64,000 nt of DNA from Paracoccus sigandri (lineage in GTDB: Bacteria; Pseudomonadota; Alphaproteobacteria; Rhodobacterales; Rhodobacteraceae): positions 124,001 through 188,000 of the forward strand of contig NZ_QNRC01000001.1 in the NCBI RefSeq assembly GCF_003709565.1. Reading direction: 5' to 3'. The translations under genes were made by a program, and so were the position numbers. The notes under the pieces were generated by a model. That model saw only the letters and a program-made list of their open reading frames with translations. It was not told the DNA's origin and made no database searches. Below, piece after piece: positions 28,050-37,119 of this stretch. Numbering within the stretch: position 1 is the stretch's first letter; every line of letters begins with the position of its first letter.

Positions 28050-28691
28050 ATGGCACGAAAGACGAAACAGGACCCGGACCGGGGCGATGCCCGCACGAGG
28101 CTGCTGGAGGCCGCCCGCGACATCGTCCGCGCACAGGGCTTCGCCGCCACCAGCGTCGACCAGCTGTGCCGCGCGGCGGGCGTCACCAAGGGCGCCTTCT
28201 TCCACCATTTCGCCAGCAAGGAGGCGCTGGGGGTGGCCGCCGCCGAATACTGGTCCGAAACCACCGGGGCGCTGTTTGCCGCCGCGCCCTATCACGACCA
28301 CGCCGATCCGGTGGATCGCGTGCTGGGCTATGTCGATTTCCGGCGGCAGCTCATCGCCGGGGAACTGGAGGCCTTCACCTGCCTTGTCGGCACGATGACG
28401 CAGGAAGCCTATCACGCCCATCCGGCGATCCGGGAGGCCTGCGCGGCCAGCATCTTCGGCCATGCCGCGACGCTGGAACCCGACATCGCCGCCGCGATCG
28501 AGGCGCGCGGCATCCGCGCCGACTGGACGCCCGCCAGCCTTGCCGCCCATACCCAGGCGGTGCTGCAGGGCGCCTTCATCCTCGCCAAGGCCGCGGACGA
28601 TCCGTCCGTCGCCACCGACAGCGTCGATCACCTGAAACGCTATCTGACGCTGCTTTTCGCAGCCCCGTCCCAGGGAGGACATCATGACTGA
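28050..28691 (+). CDS. TetR/AcrR-family transcriptional regulator
   Basis: Ligand-responsive repressor of 213 aa. N-terminal HTH: RLLEAARDIVRAQGFAATSVDQL, then AAGVTKGAFFHHFASKEAL, a textbook TetR recognition helix. The C-terminal ligand domain contains a ThrMet-rich stretch and conserved FTCLVGTMTQE. No Shine-Dalgarno precedes ATG 28050 and the predicted transcript begins there, so the mRNA is probably leaderless. It overlaps the next gene by 8 bp; the three genes to 29583 form an operon probably silenced by this protein. Confidence 0.9.
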   Translation: MARKTKQDPDRGDARTRLLEAARDIVRAQGFAATSVDQLCRAAGVTKGAFFHHFASKEALGVAAAEYWSETTGALFAAAPYHDHADPVDRVLGYVDFRRQLIAGELEAFTCLVGTMTQEAYHAHPAIREACAASIFGHAATLEPDIAAAIEARGIRADWTPASLAAHTQAVLQGAFILAKAADDPSVATDSVDHLKRYLTLLFAAPSQGGHHD

Positions 28692-29148
28692 CGACATCAA
28701 CGAACTGGTCCTGGAACGCGTCCTGGACGCCCCGCGCGCGGCGCTGTGGCGCTGCTGGACCGAGCCCGCCCTGCTGGAACAATGGTTCTGCCCCAAGCCC
28801 TGGCATGTCACCGACGCGGTGATCGACCTGCGGCCCGGCGGCGAATTCTCGACCGTGATGCACGGCCCCGAGGGCGAGGAATTCCCCAATACCGGCGTCT
28901 TCCTGGAGATTTCCGAGGGGCGCAAGCTGGTCACCACCGATGCGTTCCGGCCGGGCTGGCGGCCCTCGGGGCGACCCTTCATGGTCGCCGAGATCAGCTT
29001 CGAGGATGCCGGCGAGGGCCGGACCCGCTATGTCGCCCGCGCCATGCACTGGACCGAGGAAGCCCGCAAGGAACATGAATCGATGGGGTTCCACGAAGGC
29101 TGGGGCGCGGCCGCCGACCAGCTGGAGGAACTGGCGAAGACTTTGTGA
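28684..29148 (+). CDS. SRPBCC/AHSA1-domain protein
   Basis: START-like (AHSA1) fold protein of 154 aa, cytoplasmic, with a hydrophobic ligand pocket; function unknown. Recognisable features are VLDAPRAALWRCWTEPALLEQWFCP at the N-terminus, DLRPGGEF, and the C-terminal helix MGFHEGWGAAADQLEEL typical of the family. ATG 28684 follows GGGAGGA and overlaps the tetR stop. Pairing with a VOC protein under a TetR repressor is a common arrangement; the inducer is not evident. Confidence 0.85.
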   Translation: MTDDINELVLERVLDAPRAALWRCWTEPALLEQWFCPKPWHVTDAVIDLRPGGEFSTVMHGPEGEEFPNTGVFLEISEGRKLVTTDAFRPGWRPSGRPFMVAEISFEDAGEGRTRYVARAMHWTEEARKEHESMGFHEGWGAAADQLEELAKTL

Positions 29149-29160
29149 CAGGAGGATCTC

Positions 29161-29583
29161 ATGGAACCGACCATCTATCTGTTCTTCAAGGGCAATTGCC
29201 TGGAGGCGATGACCCGCTACGCTGATGTCCTGGGCGGCGAGATCACCGGCGTCTTCCGCAACCGCGACGCCGCGCCCGAGGACCGGATGCCCGGCGATCA
29301 GGACATGGTGATGAACATGGCGATGCGGCTTGGCCGCTCGACCGTCATGGCCTCGGACAATTCGGCCGAGATGTATGAGCGTCCGCAAGGCTTCTACGTC
29401 ACCATCGAGACGCCCTCGCGCGACGAGTTCGACCGGGTCTTCGCGGCGCTTTCCGAAGGCGCCGAAAGCATCGCGATGCCGCCCGGCGAAACCTTCTGGG
29501 CCGAGCGTTTCGCGATGTTCCGCGACGGCTTCGGCACGCCCTGGATGCTCAGCTTCACCGGCGCGAAGGGCCAGCCGTCCTAG
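29161..29583 (+). CDS. VOC-superfamily protein (PhnB/glyoxalase-like)
   Basis: A 140-aa protein of the vicinal-oxygen-chelate fold, PhnB/DUF1428-like subgroup: IYLFFKGNCLEAMTRYADVLGG at the start, the SDN element MASDNSAEM, and the ending FRDGFGTPWMLSFTG. A metal-dependent enzyme or binding protein; substrate unknown. Separated by 12 bp from the AHSA1 gene, with AGGAGG before ATG, it closes the tetR operon. Confidence 0.85.
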   Translation: MEPTIYLFFKGNCLEAMTRYADVLGGEITGVFRNRDAAPEDRMPGDQDMVMNMAMRLGRSTVMASDNSAEMYERPQGFYVTIETPSRDEFDRVFAALSEGAESIAMPPGETFWAERFAMFRDGFGTPWMLSFTGAKGQPS

Positions 29584-29769
29584 GCACGCGCCGCATCCGG
29601 CGGATCTGGGCGGGACGGCAGATCGCCGCGGGCGGCGGGCATTCCGACATCCGCCGCCCGGTCCCGCCGGCAGAGTGCCCGCCCGCCCCGGCCGGCGCCG
29701 CGCTGCCCATTGAACGCCCCGCGCCGCCCGGCTAGCTTGCCCCCGAACCGGTCCATGGAGGCACGCGAG

Positions 29770-31134
29770 ATGAACAAACCGCAAAGCTGGGAAGCCCGCG
29801 CCGACGAATATTCGCTTTACGGATTTACCGACCTGCCAAGCGTGAACCAGCGCGGCGCGGTGGTGCTGACCCATGGCGAGGGGCCCTATGTCGTCGACGT
29901 GAACGGCCGTCGCTACCTGGACGCCAATTCGGGCCTGTGGAACATGGTCGCGGGCTTCGACCACAAGGGTCTGGCCGAGGCCGCCAAGGCCCAATACGAC
30001 CGCTTCCCCGGCTATCACGCCTTCTTCGGCCGCATGTCCGACCAGACCGTGATGCTGTCGGAAAAGCTGGTCGAGGTGTCCCCCTTCGCCCGCGGCAAGG
30101 TCTTCTATACCAATTCCGGCTCGGAAGCGAACGACACCATGGTCAAGATGCTGTGGTTCCTCCATGCCAGCGAGGGCAATCCGCAGCGCCGCAAGATCCT
30201 GACCCGCTGGAACGCCTATCACGGCGTCACGGCGGTTTCCGCCAGCATGACCGGCAAGCCCTACAATTCGGTCTTCGGCCTGCCCTTGCCCGGCTTCATC
30301 CACCTGACCTGCCCGCATTACTGGCGCGAGGGCAAGCCGGGCGAGACCGAGGAGCAGTTCACCGCCCGCCTGGCCCAGGAACTGGAGGACACCATCCAGC
30401 GCGAGGGTCCCGACACCATCGCCGGCTTCTTCGCCGAACCGGTGATGGGCGCGGGCGGGGTCATTCCGCCCTCGGCGGGCTATTTCCAGGCGATGCTGCC
30501 GATCCTGCGCAAATACGGCATCCCGGTGATCTCGGACGAGGTGATCTGCGGCTTCGGGCGCACCGGGAAGCTGTGGGGCTGCCAGACCTATGACTTCATG
30601 CCCGACGCGATCATCTCCTCGAAGAACCTGACCGCCGGGCTGTTCCCGATGGGCGCGGTGATCCTGGGACCGGAACTGGCCGACCGCGTGCAGGCGGCGG
30701 TCGAGCGGATCGAGGAATTCCCGCATGGCTTCACCGCCTCGGGCCATCCGGTCGGCTGCGCCATCGCGCTGAAGGCCATCGACGTGGTGATGAACGAGGG
30801 GCTGGCCGAGAATGTCCGCCGCCTTGCCCCGCGGATGGAGGCCGGGCTGCGCGCGATCATGGAACGCAGCGACCATATCGGAGAGCTGCGCGGCATCGGC
30901 TTCATGTGGGCGCTGGAGGCGGTGAAGGACAAGGCGACGAAAACCCCCTTCGACGCGCATCTGTCGGTCAGCGAGCGCATCGCCAATACCTGCACCGACC
31001 TGGGCCTGATCTGCCGGCCGCTGGGGCAGTCCATCGTGCTTTGCCCGCCCTTCATCCTGACCGAGGACCAGATGGACGAGATGTTCGACAAGCTGGAACA
31101 GGCGCTGAAAAAGGTCTTCGCCGAACTGGGCTGA
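29770..31134 (+). CDS. Class III omega-transaminase (PLP-dependent, close to P. denitrificans enzyme)
   Basis: PLP aminotransferase moving the amino group of omega-amines or beta-alanine-like donors to pyruvate. The 454-aa protein has NSGSEANDTMVKM (PLP phosphate loop), ISDEVICGFGRTG (Asp to the PLP nitrogen) and Lys285 in SSKNLTAG as the Schiff-base lysine. From memory, the sequence follows the crystallised Paracoccus denitrificans (S)-selective omega-transaminase almost word for word at many stretches, for example NSGLWNMVAGFDHKGL. ATG 29770 has GGAGG nine bases upstream; ATG 29755 is less well placed. It stands alone, so the physiological substrate is open. Confidence 0.92.
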   Translation: MNKPQSWEARADEYSLYGFTDLPSVNQRGAVVLTHGEGPYVVDVNGRRYLDANSGLWNMVAGFDHKGLAEAAKAQYDRFPGYHAFFGRMSDQTVMLSEKLVEVSPFARGKVFYTNSGSEANDTMVKMLWFLHASEGNPQRRKILTRWNAYHGVTAVSASMTGKPYNSVFGLPLPGFIHLTCPHYWREGKPGETEEQFTARLAQELEDTIQREGPDTIAGFFAEPVMGAGGVIPPSAGYFQAMLPILRKYGIPVISDEVICGFGRTGKLWGCQTYDFMPDAIISSKNLTAGLFPMGAVILGPELADRVQAAVERIEEFPHGFTASGHPVGCAIALKAIDVVMNEGLAENVRRLAPRMEAGLRAIMERSDHIGELRGIGFMWALEAVKDKATKTPFDAHLSVSERIANTCTDLGLICRPLGQSIVLCPPFILTEDQMDEMFDKLEQALKKVFAELG

Positions 31135-31154
31135 GCGCCGCGGGGCCGCGCGCC

Positions 31155-33374
31155 TCATCGCGCCCGGCCCGCCCAGGGCACCGCGCCAAGATAGTCCGCG
31201 GTCCCGGTGATGCGCAGCCCCTGCCCGGTCGCGTCGATCGCCAGCGCGCCGGTCTGCCGCAGGCTGACGGGATCGAAGAATAGGCAGGCCCCGGTGCCCT
31301 CGCGGCGGTCCCTGGGAACCGCCTCCGAGGCGATCACGATCCGGCCGGGCCGGCAGGCCTCCAGCGCGCGCAGGCCCGATCCCTTGCCGGTGAAATGCCA
31401 GACGGTCAGCCCGGCCTCCGGCCAGTCGATCCGCCGGTCCCGGCCGTCGCCCTGCCAGCCCGGCCGTGCCGCCGCCTGTTCCTGCGTGGCGATGTCGCCA
31501 TCCTCCAACAGCCAGTTGCCGGCGACGAAGCTGCCGCCCGAGGGCTTGGACATCGCCCGGCCCTGCGGCGTCATCAACCCGGCGGCCTCGCCCTCGGGCG
31601 CGATCAGCAGGGCGGGCCGCTGCCCCGCCGCCCACAGGCCGGCCGAGCCCAGCAGCAGCAGCCAGCCAAGCGCCTGCCCGGCCAGCGGCAACGAGGGGCG
31701 CAGGCTTTGCCCGCGCCGCCAGCACAGCACCGCCAGCGCCGCGCCGAAACCCATCATCGGCAGCACCTGCCAGGGCGGCATCGGGATCGCCGTCACCGCA
31801 CCATTCAGCCCGGCGACGGCTTCGGCCACCAGCAGCATCCATTTCGTGCCGATGCCCATCACCCAGATCGCCGGGCCCGCAAGGCCAAGCGGCGCCAGCA
31901 GCGCGGCGATCACCCCCGCCGGCATGACCAGCGTGCCCATGACCGGCACCGCCAGCAGGTTGGCGACCAGCCCGTATTGCGCCATCCGGCTGAAATGCGC
32001 CGCCGCGATGGGCGAGGTCGACATGCCCGCCACGAAGGACGACACCAGCAGCATCGCCACCGGCCGCAGCCACCACGGCACCCGATGCGCCACCGCCAGC
32101 CAGGGCCCATAGCTGAGGATCAGCGCGGCGGTGGCGGCAAAGCTCATCTGGAAGCCCGGCGACATCAGCGATTCGGGGCTGTAGATCAGGATCAGCACCG
32201 CCGCCAGCGCCAGCGTCCGCAGCGAGATCGCGCGCCGGTCGGCCAGGATCGCGCCCAGCATGACGGCGACCATGATGAAGGACCGCTCGGTCGCGACGCC
32301 GCCGCCCGACAGCCACAGATAGATCGCCGCCGCCGCCATGGCCGCCCCCGCCGCCAGCTTGTGCGTGGCCGGCGGCAGGCGCGCGCCCAGGCCCCCCGCC
32401 AGCACCAGCGCCAGCCGCAGGGCGTTGTAGACGAAGCCCGCCAGCATCCCCATGTGCAGCCCGGAAATCGAGATGATGTGGTAGAGGTTCGAGGCCCGCA
32501 TGATCTCGTTCGTGGCCTCGCTGATGCCGGATCGGTCGCCGGTCATCAGCGCCGCCGCCACCGCGCCCTCCTGCCCGCCGATGGCCTGCTGCAACCCCGC
32601 GCTGATCGACATGCGCGCCCGGTGCATCCACCACATGCCGCCCTCGGGCGGGGCGACGGCCATGACCGGGTTGCGGGTATAGCCGACCGCGCCCAGCCCG
32701 CCGAACCAGGCATGCTGGCGGAAATCGAAGCTGCCCGGCGCGGCGGGTCCCGGCGGCGGACCCAGATGGCCGGTCAGCATCACCCGCTGGCCCAGGGGCG
32801 GCGGCTCGGTTTCGGCAGCCGCGCCCATCAGCGACAGGCGGACACGATGCGGCACGCGGTCGGGGGCGGTATTCCTCAGCACCACCTGGTCCAGGGTCAG
32901 CCGGATCCGGTCGCGGGCCGAGCGGTCGATCGCGACCAGCCGTCCTTCCACCGGGCCGTAATAGCGCCATTCCATCACCGGCGCCGCGACCATGGCGGAA
33001 CGCGCCGCCGTCAGCCCCAGCCCCAGCACGACCAGCACCACCATCGCCGCGCCCAGCCGCAGCATGTCGGCCAGGCCCCAGCCGATCCGGCCGCGCGCGG
33101 CCAGCCGCGGCGCGGCAAGCGCCAGCAACAGGGCCGGAAGCCCGGCCGCGGGCAGGACCATCAGCATGGGTCCCGCCCAGAAACCCGGCGCGGCGAACCA
33201 CAGCCCGATCCCCGCCGACATCCAGACCGGCACCCACAGGAACAGCCCCGCCCGGCTGATCGCCGCCGGGCGGGGTCGGCGCATGGCTCCTGCCGGAACA
33301 GCCGGCCGGGACGGAGCGTTTCCCGGCCGTGCTGCCTGCGTTGCAGACGCCGCAATGCCCGAAAGGGCAGACAT
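31155..33374 (-). CDS. comEC: ComEC/Rec2-family DNA uptake membrane protein
   Basis: Predicted inner-membrane channel for single-stranded DNA during natural transformation; 739 aa. It has an N-terminal DUF4131-type membrane region, then the competence core with the family hallmark [17 protein letters not shown] and further helices ([38 protein letters not shown]). The C-terminal extracytoplasmic part is short and lacks a complete metallo-beta-lactamase HxHxDH motif, as in many alphaproteobacterial homologues. ATG 33374 is the furthest start; [13 protein letters not shown] at 33284 is also possible. It is divergent from gltX. Confidence 0.9.
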   Translation of the reverse strand: MSALSGIAASATQAARPGNAPSRPAVPAGAMRRPRPAAISRAGLFLWVPVWMSAGIGLWFAAPGFWAGPMLMVLPAAGLPALLLALAAPRLAARGRIGWGLADMLRLGAAMVVLVVLGLGLTAARSAMVAAPVMEWRYYGPVEGRLVAIDRSARDRIRLTLDQVVLRNTAPDRVPHRVRLSLMGAAAETEPPPLGQRVMLTGHLGPPPGPAAPGSFDFRQHAWFGGLGAVGYTRNPVMAVAPPEGGMWWMHRARMSISAGLQQAIGGQEGAVAAALMTGDRSGISEATNEIMRASNLYHIISISGLHMGMLAGFVYNALRLALVLAGGLGARLPPATHKLAAGAAMAAAAIYLWLSGGGVATERSFIMVAVMLGAILADRRAISLRTLALAAVLILIYSPESLMSPGFQMSFAATAALILSYGPWLAVAHRVPWWLRPVAMLLVSSFVAGMSTSPIAAAHFSRMAQYGLVANLLAVPVMGTLVMPAGVIAALLAPLGLAGPAIWVMGIGTKWMLLVAEAVAGLNGAVTAIPMPPWQVLPMMGFGAALAVLCWRRGQSLRPSLPLAGQALGWLLLLGSAGLWAAGQRPALLIAPEGEAAGLMTPQGRAMSKPSGGSFVAGNWLLEDGDIATQEQAAARPGWQGDGRDRRIDWPEAGLTVWHFTGKGSGLRALEACRPGRIVIASEAVPRDRREGTGACLFFDPVSLRQTGALAIDATGQGLRITGTADYLGAVPWAGRAR

Positions 33375-33485
33375 TCTTGTCCTTTCCCGACCGCTTCTCT
33401 ATCACTCGCGCAAAGAATGGCATGGGCGGCTTACCAAAAGGTTAACGCGCGTCCTCCTCCAGCGACTGCAAATTCAAAGGCTTTG

Positions 33486-34883
33486 ATGTCCCAGACCCCC
33501 CCTGTCGTCACCCGTTTCGCCCCTTCCCCGACCGGCTATCTGCATATCGGCGGCGCGCGGACGGCGCTGTTCAACTGGCTCTATGCCCGCGGCCGGGGCG
33601 GGAAATTCCTGCTGCGGATCGAGGATACCGACCGCGCGCGCTCTACCCCCGAGGCGACGGCGGCGATCCTGAAGGGGCTGGAATGGCTGGGGCTGAACTG
33701 GGACGGCGAGCCGGTCAGCCAGTTCGCCCGCAAGGACCGCCATGCCGAGGTTGCCCGGCAGATGCTGGCGGCGGGCACGGCCTACAGGTGCTTCTCGACC
33801 CCCGAGGAAATCGCCGCCTGGCGCGAGGCGAACCCCCGCCAGCCGTTCCAGAGCCCCTGGCGCGACGCCACCGACCTGCCGGACGCGCCCCATGCGATTC
33901 GCCTGCGGGCGCCACGGACGGGCGAGACGGTGATCGAGGACGCCGTGCAGGGCCAGGTCCGCGTCGCCAACGACCAGCTGGACGACATGGTGCTGTTACG
34001 CAGCGATGGGACACCGACCTACATGCTGGCCGTCGTGGTGGACGACCACGACATGGGCGTGACGCATGTGATCCGGGGGGACGACCACCTGACCAATACC
34101 GCGCGGCAGATCCAGATCTATGACGCGATGGGCTGGCCGCGCCCGGTCTTCGCCCATATCCCGCTGATCCATGGCGAGGACGGCAAGAAACTGTCCAAGC
34201 GCCATGGCGCGGTGGGGCTGCACGAATTCGCGGCGCTCGGCTATCCGCCGGCGGCGATGCGCAACTATCTGGCGCGGCTGGGCTGGAGCCATGGCGACGA
34301 CGAGCTGTTTGACGACGCGCAGGCCCGCGAATGGTTCGACCTGCCCGGCATCGGGCGGGCGCCCGCGCGGCTAGACTTCAGGAAGCTGGAACATGTCAGC
34401 GGCCACCATATCGGCGCGATGGAAGACGCCGCGCTGCTGGCGCTGCTGCAGGATTTCCTGCGCGAAACCGGCGCCCCGGCCCTGACGGACCGCCAGCGGC
34501 AGCGGCTGGAAGCGGCGCTTCCGGCCTTGAAGGAAAAGGCGAAAACCCTGCCCGCCCTGCTGGACCAGGCCCGTTTCGCGCTGATCGAGCGGCCGGTCGA
34601 GATCGACGAGAAAGCAGACAAGTCCCTGGATTCGGTATCCCGTGGTATGCTGAAATCGTTGACTGCCGCATTGCAGCATGCTAGCTGGACCCGCAACGAG
34701 CTGGAGCAGGCGGCGAAGACGGTCGCCGAGGAAAATGGCGTCGGATTGGGCAAGATCGCGGGCCCGCTGCGCGCCGCTCTGGCCGGACGGACCGCCACTC
34801 CCAGCGTGTTCGACATGATGACGGTGCTAGGCCGCGAGGAATCGCTGGCCCGGCTTCAGGACCAGACCGAATTGGCAGGCTGA
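33486..34883 (+). CDS. gltX: Glutamyl-tRNA synthetase
   Basis: Class I synthetase of 465 aa that charges tRNA-Glu and, in bacteria lacking GlnRS, also tRNA-Gln. The HIGH motif is present as HIGG (residues 20-23, [14 protein letters not shown]) and KMSKS as KLSKRHG (about 236); the middle holds [12 protein letters not shown]. The C-terminal anticodon domain is complete (to QDQTELAG). Alphaproteobacteria often carry two gltX paralogues; which type this is cannot be settled here. It precedes gltA by 74 bp. Confidence 0.95.
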   Translation: MSQTPPVVTRFAPSPTGYLHIGGARTALFNWLYARGRGGKFLLRIEDTDRARSTPEATAAILKGLEWLGLNWDGEPVSQFARKDRHAEVARQMLAAGTAYRCFSTPEEIAAWREANPRQPFQSPWRDATDLPDAPHAIRLRAPRTGETVIEDAVQGQVRVANDQLDDMVLLRSDGTPTYMLAVVVDDHDMGVTHVIRGDDHLTNTARQIQIYDAMGWPRPVFAHIPLIHGEDGKKLSKRHGAVGLHEFAALGYPPAAMRNYLARLGWSHGDDELFDDAQAREWFDLPGIGRAPARLDFRKLEHVSGHHIGAMEDAALLALLQDFLRETGAPALTDRQRQRLEAALPALKEKAKTLPALLDQARFALIERPVEIDEKADKSLDSVSRGMLKSLTAALQHASWTRNELEQAAKTVAEENGVGLGKIAGPLRAALAGRTATPSVFDMMTVLGREESLARLQDQTELAG

Positions 34884-34957
34884 AGCCTGCTCTCACATGC
34901 CAGGGCCGCCCCGAGCAAAAGGATGGATGGCCTGGCTCAGCCGGAAAGGACGTTTAG

Positions 34958-36250
34958 ATGGCCGAACCGAACAAGGCGACACTGCGCATCAAAGGGGCCG
35001 AATACGAGCTGCCGATCCTGACGCCGACCATCGGGCCCGAGGTTCTGGATATCCGCAAGCTCTATGGCCAGGCGGATGTGTTCACCTACGATCCCGGTTT
35101 CACCTCGACGGCAAGCTGCGATTCGACGATCACCTTCATCGACGGCGACAAGGGCGAGCTGTGGTATCGCGGCTATCCGATCGAGCAGCTGGCCGCCAAA
35201 TCGCATTACCTGGAAGTCTGCTACCTGCTGCTCTACGGCGAATTGCCGACCGAGGCGCAGATGGTCGATTTCGAGAACCGCGTCACGCGCCACACCATGG
35301 TGCATGAACAGATGCACAACTTCTTCCGCGGCTTCCGCCGCGATGCGCATCCCATGGCCACGATGGTCGGCGTCATCGGCGCGATGTCGGCCTTCTATCA
35401 CGATTCGACCGACATCAACGACCCCTGGCAGCGCGAGGTCGCCGCGATCCGGCTGATCGCCAAGGTGCCGACCATCGCCGCGATGGCCTACAAGTATTCC
35501 ATCGGCCAGCCCTTCGTCTATCCGCAGAACGAGCTGGATTATGCCAGCAATTTCCTGCACATGTGCTTCTCGGTCCCGGCCGAGAAATACAATGTCGATC
35601 CGGCCCTGGCCCGCGCCATGGACCGCATCTTCACGCTGCATGCCGATCACGAGCAGAACGCCTCGACCTCGACCGTGCGGCTGGCCGGATCGTCGGGGGC
35701 GAACCCCTTCGCCTGCATCGCCGCCGGCATCGCCTGCCTGTGGGGTCCCGCCCATGGCGGCGCCAACCAGGCCTGCCTGGAGATGCTGCGCGAGATCGGC
35801 AGCGTGGAGCGCATCCCCGAATATATCGGCAAGGCCAAGGACAAGGACGATCCGTTCCGCCTGATGGGCTTCGGCCACCGGGTCTACAAGAATTTCGACC
35901 CGCGCGCGAAGGTGATGAAGGAATCGGCCGACGAGGTGCTGGACCTGCTGGGCGTCCAGAACAACCCGACGCTGCAGGTCGCCAAGGAGCTGGAGCGGAT
36001 CGCGCTGGAGGACGATTACTTCGTCTCGAAGAAGCTCTATCCGAACGTGGATTTCTACTCGGGTATCATCCTCGAGGCGATGGGCTTCCCGACCTCGATG
36101 TTCACGCCGATCTTCGCGCTGTCGCGCACGGTGGGCTGGATCGCGCAGTGGAAAGAGATGATCGGCGATCCGCAGAACAAGATCGGCCGTCCGCGGCAGC
36201 TCTATGTCGGCGCCGAGAAGCGCGACTATGTGGATGTCGCGAAGCGCTGA
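34958..36250 (+). CDS. gltA: Citrate synthase
   Basis: Condenses acetyl-CoA and oxaloacetate at the entry of the TCA cycle. The 430-aa length fits the hexameric, NADH-sensitive type of Gram-negative bacteria. Conserved segments: [29 protein letters not shown] (catalytic His) and [16 protein letters not shown] (second His and the catalytic Asp region), ending [19 protein letters not shown] precedes ATG 34958, and a strong terminator follows. Confidence 0.97.
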   Translation: MAEPNKATLRIKGAEYELPILTPTIGPEVLDIRKLYGQADVFTYDPGFTSTASCDSTITFIDGDKGELWYRGYPIEQLAAKSHYLEVCYLLLYGELPTEAQMVDFENRVTRHTMVHEQMHNFFRGFRRDAHPMATMVGVIGAMSAFYHDSTDINDPWQREVAAIRLIAKVPTIAAMAYKYSIGQPFVYPQNELDYASNFLHMCFSVPAEKYNVDPALARAMDRIFTLHADHEQNASTSTVRLAGSSGANPFACIAAGIACLWGPAHGGANQACLEMLREIGSVERIPEYIGKAKDKDDPFRLMGFGHRVYKNFDPRAKVMKESADEVLDLLGVQNNPTLQVAKELERIALEDDYFVSKKLYPNVDFYSGIILEAMGFPTSMFTPIFALSRTVGWIAQWKEMIGDPQNKIGRPRQLYVGAEKRDYVDVAKR

Positions 36251-36272
36251 TCGCGGCGGCAGGCGATGCGAA

Positions 36273-36295
36273 GGGGGCCGGGCGGCCCCCTTTTT
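36273..36295 (+). terminator. Rho-independent terminator of gltA
   Basis: GGGGGCC (36273-36279) pairs with GGCCCCC (36284-36290) and is followed by TTTTT (36291-36295). Confidence 0.9.
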
Positions 36296-36363
36296 CGTGA
36301 CCGGAGGCGCGCAGGGGACGGCGGATCTTGCGCGCAAGGCGGGGCTTTGGCATGGAGCCTGAC

Positions 36364-37032
36364 ATGAGTGACACGCATCAACAGACGGGCGCGCAGAAGC
36401 TGGCGCTGGTGACAGGGGCCTCTCGCGGGCTGGGGGCGGCGCTGGCCGAGGGGCTGGCGGCGCGGGGCTATCACATCCTGGCCGTGGCCCGGACGGTCGG
36501 CGGGCTGGAAGAGCTGGACGACCGCATCCGCGCAGCCGGGGGCAGCGCCACGCTGGCGCCGATGGACGTGGCCGAGGCCCCGGCCATGCAGCAGATGGTG
36601 CAGGCCATGGCCGAGCGCTGGGGCGGGCTGGACCTGTGGGCGCATTGCGCGATCCATGCCGCGCCGCTGTCGCCGGTGCCGCATATCGACGGCAAGGACT
36701 GGTCGAAATCCGTGCTGGTCAATCTGGAGGTGACGCGCGGGCTGATCGCCCTGCTGGAGCCCCTGCTGATCGCGCGGCAGGGCACGGCGCTGTTCTTCGA
36801 GGATGCGCGCGGCGGGGCCAAGTTCTTCGGCGCCTATGGCGCGACCAAATCCGCCCAGATCGCGCTGGCCCGCAGCTGGCAAGCCGAGGCCGAGCGGATC
36901 GGGCCGCGGATCGTGATCGACAGCCCCGCCCCGATGCCCACCGCCCTGCGCGCGCGGTTCTTCCCCGGCGAGGACCGCGGCGCCCTGACGCCCTGCAAGG
37001 CCGAGGCCGAGCGGATCCTGGCGGCGCTTTAG
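36364..37032 (+). CDS. Atypical short-chain dehydrogenase/reductase lacking the catalytic Ser
   Basis: Rossmann-fold SDR of 222 aa. The cofactor loop TGASRGLG (18-25) and the Tyr158/Lys162 pair (YGATKSA) are intact. However, the usual Ser about 13 residues before Tyr is replaced (FFEDARGG, Phe145-Glu146), and the NNAG motif reads AHCAIHA. It may bind nucleotide yet be catalytically altered. ATG 36364 has GGAG at 6 nt spacing. It lies between the gltA terminator and repeat copy G. Substrate unknown. Confidence 0.8.
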   Translation: MSDTHQQTGAQKLALVTGASRGLGAALAEGLAARGYHILAVARTVGGLEELDDRIRAAGGSATLAPMDVAEAPAMQQMVQAMAERWGGLDLWAHCAIHAAPLSPVPHIDGKDWSKSVLVNLEVTRGLIALLEPLLIARQGTALFFEDARGGAKFFGAYGATKSAQIALARSWQAEAERIGPRIVIDSPAPMPTALRARFFPGEDRGALTPCKAEAERILAAL

Positions 37033-37063
37033 AATTTTCCCGGGGAATTGCGTCCCGCGACGG

Positions 37064-37117
37064 CGGGGGGCTTCGCGCCCCCCGCACCCCCCGCGGGGTA
37101 TTTCGACAACGAAGAAG
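37064..37117 (+). repeat. Intergenic twin-hairpin repeat, copy G
   Basis: GGGGGGC-TTCGC-GCCCCCC hairpin, then CACCCCCCGCGGGGTATTT and the tail CAACGAAGAAG. It lies between the convergent SDR and aminopeptidase P genes, ending 2 bp before the latter's stop. Confidence 0.85.
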
Positions 37118-37119
37118 CT

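Noticed and set aside
28576..33423. Open frame of about 1600 codons on the minus strand through the transaminase and comEC region
   Set aside because: It is out of frame with comEC and antisense to the transaminase, both clearly real. Its composition is typical of antisense shadow translation.
36328..36363. Upstream starts for the SDR gene
   Set aside because: ATG 36364 has the best-placed GGAG, and the extra residues lie in the gap after the gltA terminator.
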